Source: a virus
Strand: one strand, 5' to 3'
Length of the DNA stretch: 63,890 nt
Virus record (IMG/VR): IMGVR_UViG_3300045131_001062
Span: 1-63,890 of that record
Of this stretch, positions 58,520 to 63,890 are shown piece by piece (position 1 is the first letter of the stretch; each line of letters begins with the position of its first letter). Both the position numbers and the translations under genes were made by a program. The notes beneath the pieces are model-generated. The model worked only from the letters and a program-made list of their open reading frames with translations, made no database searches and was not told the origin of the DNA.

Positions 58520-59260
58520 ATGCAAAAGACTATAGAATCACTGATGCCCACCGCACGGAAGGCAGCCCTGCATTATGCACACTCACCTATGTTCAATGAG
58601 TTGCTAATGCTGGCATATGAAACCCTCGTCATTGTGATTAATGAGAAGGGAACTGATGGACATGAGAACCTTGAGGCGTACGTATTCCTCAAGATACGGG
58701 GCGAACTGAAAAACTACGTGTTTGGCAACGCTGTCGTAAGATGTCCGAACACACGGAAGATCGTTGCCGGAGACCCAACTAAGGAATCATTGGTGCCTAT
58801 GACCGTGGTCCCTAAGACGTGGCACAAACCCATCATTATATCGTTGGATGGGTGGGGTGCTAAGGGTGGGGCGGGTGGGACGTTGGAGATTGGTTGGACA
58901 CCACCTAAACAATATGATGAGTTCAGTATCATTGATGATCTACACCTAGAACCGTTGGATCGGGTGATAGTGATTAAAAGGTTGGAAGGATTCACACAGG
59001 AAGAGATAGCTCAGGAGTTGGAGGTTGATCATAGTACCATAACCAAACGTCTGAACAATATCAAGGAACTGTTGCGGAAGATTGGTATAGTTCCTGCTAC
59101 TGAGAAGCGTAGCGTGGGAAAGAAAGTATGCTCTATCTGTGAGCAGGAGAAGTCACTGGATGATTTCTTCGTTAGGACGCGCCACCCATTGAAGCACTTT
59201 GGGTTGTGCAAAGTATGTTTTAATCGTAAGAAGGAGCCGAATGATGCACCAAAGACTTGA
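58520..59260 (+). CDS. Sigma-70-like factor with C-terminal zinc finger, 246 aa
   Basis: The N-terminal helical half (ESLMPTARKAALHYAHSP, LLMLAYETLVIVIN, ENLEAYVFLKIRGELKNYV) resembles sigma region 2. RVIVIKRLEGFTQEEIAQELEVDHSTITKRLNNIKELLRK (around residues 153-192) is a region 4 helix-turn-helix. An extra C-terminal module CSICEQEKSLDDFFVRT...HFGLCKVC is a zinc finger of the HNH/McrA-neighbour type. TTG at 58511 is another possible start. It probably directs RNA polymerase to phage promoters such as the 30-bp elements; that link is inference. Confidence 0.8.
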   Translation: MQKTIESLMPTARKAALHYAHSPMFNELLMLAYETLVIVINEKGTDGHENLEAYVFLKIRGELKNYVFGNAVVRCPNTRKIVAGDPTKESLVPMTVVPKTWHKPIIISLDGWGAKGGAGGTLEIGWTPPKQYDEFSIIDDLHLEPLDRVIVIKRLEGFTQEEIAQELEVDHSTITKRLNNIKELLRKIGIVPATEKRSVGKKVCSICEQEKSLDDFFVRTRHPLKHFGLCKVCFNRKKEPNDAPKT

Positions 59261-59576
59261 AATAGCTCTACTTATTGGGGACACATGTCCTGAAACTGCT
59301 GATTTCTTACAGGAACTACTGGACAGGAAGGAATACGGTGTAAGTGAGGACTCTATTCTGGAAGACATACCTGACTACGATAACAGCCTGGATGCCGCTA
59401 ATACTATTGAGACGTGGATTCAACGTGTATTGGGTCCAGATAGGTGGCTCGCGTATGTGGACATTCTGAGAAGGCTGTCCACTCATTGGGGTGGTGCCGG
59501 TGCTGAGATTTGTGCACCGGCTGAGATTAGATGCAAGGCATTTTGTGAGTTGGTGTCTATTGAGTGGCGGGATTAA
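59244..59576 (+). CDS. Phage ABA-sandwich domain-like protein, 110 aa
   Basis: AAGGAG precedes this ATG by seven bases. IPDYDNSLDAANTIETWIQ, LAYVDILRRLSTHWGGAGAEICAPAEIRCKAF matches the gene at 60114 (VPDYLNNLNATHELELWIQ, LRYLSILRRTAKGWGGAGAEVSAT). The pattern is that of the phage ABA-sandwich family, of unknown role. Paralogs separated by two small genes suggest duplication. Confidence 0.75.
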   Translation: MHQRLEIALLIGDTCPETADFLQELLDRKEYGVSEDSILEDIPDYDNSLDAANTIETWIQRVLGPDRWLAYVDILRRLSTHWGGAGAEICAPAEIRCKAFCELVSIEWRD

Positions 59577-59578
59577 CT

Positions 59579-59746
59579 ATGAAAACGTGCCCGATAACCC
59601 TTGAATGCGTGCAGGATATGCCCGCATGGTTGCTCCGCGCGAACGTGCGGTGGATTCGTGCGCATCGAAAGCATCCGATGCAGTCGGTGAGAGCGATTCG
59701 TATTTGGAATAAGGAATTGCGACGGAGAGGATTGAAGCCAGAATGA
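59579..59746 (+). CDS. Basic small protein, 55 aa
   Basis: Arg/Trp-rich helix (AWLLRANVRWIRAHRKHPMQSVRAIRIWNKELRRRG). No recognisable family; DNA or RNA binding possible by charge. Overlaps next gene by four bases. Confidence 0.6.
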   Translation: MKTCPITLECVQDMPAWLLRANVRWIRAHRKHPMQSVRAIRIWNKELRRRGLKPE

Positions 59747-60117
59747 ATGAGAAACTAATTGAGCGACTAGTCAGCAACCTTCGTGATCGGTGTCAAGATC
59801 CAGTGCATGATTCTAATTGTATGTTGGTGGATAATGGCTTGTGTGACTGTCGTGTGGCACGGGACAGGCTATTGCTTAATGAGATTGAATTGGAACCATT
59901 CATTGAGGGTGCCCGTTTGGGTGTACCACATCCACAGGAAGCAACAGTTAATCGTTTTCTAAAGAAGGGCTATGTGATTACACATAGGGAGCCAGCGAGT
60001 TGTGGGGTGGTTATGCGCCACACGGATCAGTCTAGGAGAACTATTCTAGTAGTGCCCGACGGGCGGGCAATGCAATATAGCGTGGAAGTTGATGGGTGGG
60101 TGGAGGTAAAGGAATGA
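59743..60117 (+). CDS. Hypothetical protein with Cys/His cluster, 124 aa
   Basis: CQDPVHDSNC and CDCRVARD near residues 17-42 could bind zinc. The rest is mixed. Overlaps both neighbours, ending in an ATGA. No known function. Confidence 0.62.
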   Translation: MNEKLIERLVSNLRDRCQDPVHDSNCMLVDNGLCDCRVARDRLLLNEIELEPFIEGARLGVPHPQEATVNRFLKKGYVITHREPASCGVVMRHTDQSRRTILVVPDGRAMQYSVEVDGWVEVKE

Positions 60118-60503
60118 ACCCGTGCCTAGATACTAACAGAAGAATCGAAATAGCTAAGTTGCGTGGTTGGACTCCCGACGAGGATCAGTGGGGCAATAAG
60201 GGTGAGTGGGACACACGAGATTGGTTTGCCCGTAAGCCAATGGAGGGCGGGTCTTGGTTAGTAGACGTTAAGGTTCCTGATTACTTGAATAACCTGAATG
60301 CTACTCACGAACTGGAACTATGGATTCAGAAAGAAAAGGGCGCAGAAGTATGGCTACGTTACCTTAGCATACTACGTCGAACGGCTAAGGGGTGGGGTGG
60401 AGCTGGGGCAGAAGTATCAGCAACGGCCAAGGAAAAGGTTGTTGCTATGTTAATCATGTTTGGGCGGGAGTCAGAACAGGCTATGATAGGAGTAAAGGAA
60501 TGA
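60114..60503 (+). CDS. Phage ABA-sandwich domain-like protein 2, 129 aa
   Basis: Longer paralog of the gene at 59244. N-terminal segment IEIAKLRGWTPDEDQWGNKGEW is typical of the complete family; PDYLNNLNATHE and GWGGAGAEVSAT follow. GGAGG upstream. Function of the family is unknown. Confidence 0.75.
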   Translation: MNPCLDTNRRIEIAKLRGWTPDEDQWGNKGEWDTRDWFARKPMEGGSWLVDVKVPDYLNNLNATHELELWIQKEKGAEVWLRYLSILRRTAKGWGGAGAEVSATAKEKVVAMLIMFGRESEQAMIGVKE

Positions 60504-61576
60504 AGCATGAATTCTTGATGAAAGCCTTTTCACTTGATGATAAGGTCAGTCCCGCGGGTTGGTTCATGTCCGAGAAATTGAATTTCTCTCGGGCGTTTTG
60601 GGACGGTGGGATTACTACGGGTATGCGTAAGTGTGATGTGCCTTGGGCTAATCTCACTAAGGATGGGCGGTACGTTCATGAACAGATAGCCACTGGCCTT
60701 TGGACACAGAATGCCAATGTAATCCATGCCCCACACTGGTGGTTAGAGACTATGCCCCGTGTGTTTTTGGATGGGGAACTTGGCAGCATGGTTAAAGGGA
60801 AAGATAGAAATAATGTAGACGAACTAATCGTTGGGCGTGGGGTAGCCGAACGCCAACGCGTCTCGTCTATTGTCAAGCGGCTTGGGGGTAATGAGCGAGA
60901 CTGGGATGGGATTACATTGTTTGTATTTGATCTACCTCCATTGGAAGTGATTCTTGGGAATCGTACGATCAACAACATACATTACAAGAAGAACCTGTCG
61001 GGGTGTGTGGAGTGGGCGTATCGGGATGACATGTTAATCCGTCGTCCTATGTCACCCTTTAGGAACGTGAAGCCGCTGCTGGAGCCGGTGTTGCGTGGTA
61101 TTGGGACTGGGTGCCCGAATGTGATGTTAATCGAACAAGAAGAGTTACCTTTAAATCATGCCAAGGCAATGGCCCGGATTTCTGAGAAGATGTTTTCTGT
61201 GTTAGCCGTGCGGGGTGAGGGCCTGATGCTGCGACATCCCGACAAACCGTATGAGACCTGTCGTAGTAAGTGGATTAGAAAGTACAAACAGACACAAGAC
61301 ATGGAGGGTCGCGTCGTCGGACACACCGCTGGCAAGGGCAAATATACTGGCATGTTGGGTGCATTGATCCTTGAAATCGAGGGATCAGCGCGGGGTGAGA
61401 GTACGGTTGGACATGGGAGGGTGTTCAAGCGAGTGTTTGAACTGTCTGGCATGACCGATGCCGAGCGGCGTAATCCTCCACCCATCGGATGCACGGTTAC
61501 GTTCAGCTATTCTGATCTATCCCGCGATGGGATTCCTCAGGAAGCCCGTTTCATCTGTGTGCGGGAGGAAGAATGA
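60500..61576 (+). CDS. ATP-dependent DNA ligase-like protein, 358 aa
   Basis: The arrangement WFMSEKLNFSRAFWDGG (residues 21-37), PRVFLDGELGSMV, GEGLMLRHPDKPYE and SKWIRKYKQTQDMEGRVVGHTAGKGKYTGMLGAL fits small ATP-dependent ligases. The OB domain ends in GCTVTFSYSDLSRDG. Motif I, normally K-x-D-G, reads KLNF: Lys26 is kept but Asp and Gly are replaced. It would seal nicks if the nucleotidyl transfer still works. AAAGGA precedes the ATG. Confidence 0.85.
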   Translation: MKHEFLMKAFSLDDKVSPAGWFMSEKLNFSRAFWDGGITTGMRKCDVPWANLTKDGRYVHEQIATGLWTQNANVIHAPHWWLETMPRVFLDGELGSMVKGKDRNNVDELIVGRGVAERQRVSSIVKRLGGNERDWDGITLFVFDLPPLEVILGNRTINNIHYKKNLSGCVEWAYRDDMLIRRPMSPFRNVKPLLEPVLRGIGTGCPNVMLIEQEELPLNHAKAMARISEKMFSVLAVRGEGLMLRHPDKPYETCRSKWIRKYKQTQDMEGRVVGHTAGKGKYTGMLGALILEIEGSARGESTVGHGRVFKRVFELSGMTDAERRNPPPIGCTVTFSYSDLSRDGIPQEARFICVREEE

Positions 61577-61665
61577 TGGAGGGAGAGGACTACGGTGCGG
61601 GGTGGTTCTCACTAATCGTAGTTCTGTTTTTGTTGACAATTGTGTTTCATTATTTCGTGAGGTAA
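61576..61665 (+). CDS. Membrane miniprotein, 29 aa
   Basis: GGAGG lies seven bases before the ATG; an ATG one codon earlier is possible. The peptide is acidic at the N-terminus and then one membrane helix (WFSLIVVLFLLTIVFHYFV). It fills the gap between ligase and nuclease genes and ends one base before the next ATG. Confidence 0.5.
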   Translation: MEGEDYGAGWFSLIVVLFLLTIVFHYFVR

Positions 61666-61666
61666 T

Positions 61667-62662
61667 ATGAGAAAACCAGAATACCTGAGTCCGTCGGCAA
61701 TTAAGACCTATCTCGCCAGCCCGGAAGAGTATTTCCTTAAATACTTGACCGACATCCGGCCTGCCAAGATTCCGCAGTCCCTACCCATGGCGGTTGGGTC
61801 TGCGTTTGATGCAGAGATTAAAGCGTTCCTTACGCAACGACTGTTTGGGACGGCAGTCGACCTATTTGAGGAACAGGTGGAGCCACAGAACCGTGATGCT
61901 GTTCGACCGATTGGGAAGCAGATCTTTGAGAACTACCGACGTATGGGAGCGTTATCGAACCTGCTTCGATTACTCCAAACGGCTAAATACGCACCGAGGT
62001 TTGAGTTGGAGCTTCGGGGTAACGTGGTCGTTGGTAATGGTGATGATAAGATTACTGTCCCACTTCTCTGCAAGCCTGACCTTTATTTTGTTCAGGAATT
62101 TCCCACTTTGTCTGGGACTGGGATAGGTGTTCGACATGTCATCGTTGACTTCAAGGTTAATGGCTACTATAGCAAGGCCTCACCTAAGCCTGGCTACATT
62201 AATCTGTTGGAGATGGTCCCTGTAGAGGCTAGTGCGGGAGCCGATGGTAAGTGGACGACTAAGAGCAAGTCCCACAAGGACGCAATACTGATTACTAACG
62301 GTGGGATTGATGTCAATGCCACACCTATGGACCTGTACTGCGAAGAGTGGGCACTCCAGAACAGCGTTGCGGGGTGGATTCTGGGCACAGACTTCCTTGC
62401 TGGTATTGAACAGCTTGCGTTCGATGCAAGCAAGCCCGATCATGCGTCGTGGGGTCGGATTCCCCGAATCGCCACCTATCGGGGAGAAGTGAGCAAAACA
62501 TATCAGGGGAACTTATTGAAAGTGATTCGGGACATGTGGGTTGGTATTAACACGGGCACCCTGCTGCCCTCGGACAAAATGGAGGAACTGAATAAGGTAG
62601 TTGCGAATACGACAGGACCTAACGCAGAGTATTACAGGACGATCATGGCTCGGGGTTACTAG
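61667..62662 (+). CDS. PD-(D/E)XK nuclease, RecB/Cas4-like, 331 aa
   Basis: LSPSAIKTYLASPEEYFLKYL (residues 6-26) and MAVGSAFDAEIKAFL (about 41-55) are the N-terminal motifs of the PDDEXK_1 superfamily. CKPDLYF (Asp near 137) and HVIVDFKVNGYY (DFK) provide the catalytic core. The enzyme is an exonuclease for recombination or host DNA breakdown. Unlike Cas4 no iron-sulfur Cys cluster is visible. Confidence 0.85.
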   Translation: MRKPEYLSPSAIKTYLASPEEYFLKYLTDIRPAKIPQSLPMAVGSAFDAEIKAFLTQRLFGTAVDLFEEQVEPQNRDAVRPIGKQIFENYRRMGALSNLLRLLQTAKYAPRFELELRGNVVVGNGDDKITVPLLCKPDLYFVQEFPTLSGTGIGVRHVIVDFKVNGYYSKASPKPGYINLLEMVPVEASAGADGKWTTKSKSHKDAILITNGGIDVNATPMDLYCEEWALQNSVAGWILGTDFLAGIEQLAFDASKPDHASWGRIPRIATYRGEVSKTYQGNLLKVIRDMWVGINTGTLLPSDKMEELNKVVANTTGPNAEYYRTIMARGY

Positions 62663-62701
62663 GAAAGTAATCAACAGGAAGCAATACAAGAAGGAATGAA
62701 G

Positions 62702-63058
62702 ATGAAACGGTTATTGGAAGTATATCTCTCACGCGTAGACGGCAACAACGCTACGATTAATGCGGAGACTGATCGGCTGATTGCCGGCCGAGTCGAGTGC
62801 AACATGGGCGGGGTATGGCTTACCTACTTCGGAAATGGCATGTTAATCCACCCGGATGGCCGAAAAGTGGATGTTAATTTTGCCATGCTGGATGGAGTCA
62901 GAATTAAGGCCATTTCTGATGCTCCAAAAGCCGTTGAGGCACCCAAAGGCAGCCTTGCGACGGGTGAAGTAGTGAAGGATGCCACGAAAGTTGAGTTGAT
63001 TACAAATCAGGTGAAAAATACTGGAACCGACAAGCCACAGGATTCCAAGAAAGTATAG
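62702..63058 (+). CDS. Hypothetical protein, 118 aa
   Basis: The start at 62702 has AAGGA six bases before; ATG at 62696 is too close. A beta-rich N-terminal part (NMGGVWLTYFGNGMLIHPDGRKVDVNFAMLDGVRIKAI) is followed by a Lys/Asp/Thr-rich disordered tail. It is the last gene of the early unit. No family recognised. Confidence 0.7.
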   Translation: MKRLLEVYLSRVDGNNATINAETDRLIAGRVECNMGGVWLTYFGNGMLIHPDGRKVDVNFAMLDGVRIKAISDAPKAVEAPKGSLATGEVVKDATKVELITNQVKNTGTDKPQDSKKV

Positions 63059-63075
63059 GTAAACAGAAATCCTCA

Positions 63076-63149
63076 CCAACAGACCTTTAAAGTAGTATAT
63101 ACTAAAATATATTTTTTATATTTTACTATATATAGATAGGGCCTGTTGG
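63076..63149. repeat. AT-only long hairpin with GC-richer clamp (origin or terminator candidate)
   Basis: CCAACAG (63076-63082) and CTGTTGG (63143-63149) form an outer clamp. Within, TATATACTAAAATATA (63096-63111) pairs with 63117-63132 at 15 of 16 bases around a TTTTT loop. This is the most AT-rich stretch of the window and lies right after the last gene. It could terminate early transcription or act as an unwinding element of an origin. Confidence 0.72.
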
Positions 63150-63165
63150 AATTGAAGTAGTTAGT

Positions 63166-63224
63166 GGTGGGTGAATCTGGAATCATTGAGATTTACAAGC
63201 TCAAAGTGACTGGATTCACCCACC
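63166..63224. repeat. 12-bp inverted repeat with nested 5-bp stem (cruciform)
   Basis: GGTGGGTGAATC (63166-63177) is inverted as GATTCACCCACC (63213-63224). Between them TTGAG (63186-63190) pairs with CTCAA (63200-63204), leaving equal eight-base internal strands. Followed by CATTCTTAATTTT, which might act as a weak terminator tail. Confidence 0.7.
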
Positions 63225-63408
63225 CATTCTTAATTTTGACTATGTAAAACAGTCAAAAGCCCAAACTAACACAGCATAAGTGATGATTTAGTATGGCAAA
63301 AGTGATGTTGACAACAGCTCTGTATGGTATAGCAAATCAGTCTTTAGTCATTTACTACTAGGTATTCTTTGCATTCTCCGTCTGGAATAGCCTAGCTACA
63401 CAGCCAAC

Positions 63409-63510
63409 TTAGGTCTGGGGTGTATTCTCTCAAATGTGTCTTAGGTGAGTACATTCAGCCTCAATTTAGGTCTTGGGTGTATTTCTCTCAAATGTGTCTT
63501 GGGTGGGTAG
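63409..63510. repeat. Imperfect direct repeat of about 44 bp
   Basis: Both copies (63409-63451 and 63466-63510) contain TTAGGTCT, GGGTGTAT, TCTCTCAAATGTGTCTT and GGTG-GTA with only a few differences. The shared TTAGGT core occurs further right several times. They look like iterated protein-binding sites. The whole stretch 63225-63763 holds no gene. Confidence 0.75.
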
Positions 63511-63637
63511 AAATTAAAATCACCTCCCACGCACAATCCCCCATTGATTTAATGGCCTGCTGCGTTTATTTCATCAAATACCCACGACCTAAGACCTAAA
63601 ACGTAAGACCTAAGAAGCCGCTAATAAAATCTAAGAA

Positions 63638-63735
63638 GTCGGTTTTAGGTAAATGCGCGCGATTAGATGAATCCATGGATGCAAGATCCTGGGTCGTAGG
63701 TCGGGGGTCGGTTTTAGGTAAATGCGCGTGATTAG
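63638..63735. repeat. 29-bp direct repeats next to the terminal tract
   Basis: The copies 63638-63666 and 63707-63735 begin GTCGGTTTTAGGTAAATG and differ only by C versus T in the GCGCG-GATTAG end. Between and around them are more TTAGGT or ACCTAA motifs, including CCTAAGACCTAA near 63590 and GACCTAAGAAG at 63607, which matches the repeats at 2245-2296. Possible iterons of an origin or packaging site. Confidence 0.8.
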
Positions 63736-63763
63736 TTTTAGGCGGGGTCTTAGGTGATTTTAT

Positions 63764-63890
63764 ACGCGCACGCGCACGCGCACGCGCACGCGCACGCGCA
63801 CGCGCACGCGCACGCGCACGCGCACGCGCACGCGCACGCGCACGCGCACGCGCACGCGCACGCGCACGCGCACGCGCACGCGCACGCGCA
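63764..63890. repeat. Right terminal (CGCGCA)n hexamer tract
   Basis: Twenty-one perfect CGCGCA units run to the last base, in the same orientation as those at the start. The exact shared overlap with the left end is 120 bases. The tract directly abuts the TTAGGT repeat region (GATTTTATA then ACGCGCA). Confidence 0.97.

Noticed and set aside
61667-62662. Cas4 or CRISPR adaptation protein
   Set aside because: The RecB-like core is present, but the iron-sulfur Cys residues of Cas4 and any array are absent.

Overview
The window looks like an essentially complete genome of about 64 kb from a double-stranded DNA tailed phage with a non-contractile tail (siphovirus-like). It carries one set of terminase, portal, scaffold, coat, tail-tube, tail-chaperone (with a -1 frameshift), tape-measure and tail-tip genes, plus its own replication genes. 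A holin-like gene and an overlapping inner/outer spanin pair point to a Gram-negative host, but the host lineage cannot be named. No integrase, excisionase or lysogeny repressor was recognised, so a lytic life style is likely. Both ends consist of the same hexamer tract, (CGCGCA)n, in the same orientation. Either these are true termini or the sequence was cut inside an unresolved repeat of a circular or permuted genome.

Layout. (1) 1-2154: hexamer tract, non-coding leader with repeated motifs, a strong sigma70-like promoter (515-542), and a short early operon of four genes ending in a ParB-like protein and a clear terminator. (2) 2155-29426, rightward: the virion and lysis unit. It starts with secreted and structural accessory proteins and a lysis cassette (two candidate lytic enzymes, holin, overlapping spanins). 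Terminase, portal, scaffold, coat, connectors, two tail-tube paralogs, frameshifted tail chaperones, tape measure, tail-tip proteins and a 984-residue secreted glycine-rich fibre follow. (3) 29266-33893, leftward: exonuclease, adenine DNA methyltransferase, two small genes and a primase-helicase. (4) 34249-47958, rightward: two more ParB-like proteins, an SNF2-like helicase, family A DNA polymerase, ThyX, a nucleotide pyrophosphohydrolase-like protein, a VRR-NUC nuclease and a NYN-domain protein. (5) 48069-63058, rightward: about 45 tightly packed, often overlapping, mostly unknown small genes typical of an early region. They include a tRNA-Leu, a nucleotide kinase-like protein, an exonuclease, a glycosyltransferase, a sigma-factor-like protein, an ATP-dependent DNA ligase-like protein and a RecB-like nuclease. 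(6) 63059-63890: non-coding right end with an AT-only hairpin, a cruciform and iterated TTAGGT-type repeats, then the hexamer tract.

How the parts may work together. Two promoter classes can be read from the DNA. Consensus TTGACA/TATA promoters sharing an upstream module precede regions 1 and 5. A different, highly conserved 30-bp element ending in CAGCTTGTATAAG precedes regions 2, 3 and 4. At the region 3/4 boundary this element is embedded in a 56-bp inverted duplication that fires both ways. Region 5 encodes a sigma-factor-like protein with a fused zinc finger. A simple model is that host sigma70 transcribes regions 1 and 5, and the phage sigma then turns on replication and virion genes from the 30-bp elements. 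Two further signals stand out: three different ParB-like proteins, and strong over-representation of the 8-bp palindrome GATTAATC and its half TTAATC. The last two may or may not be linked.
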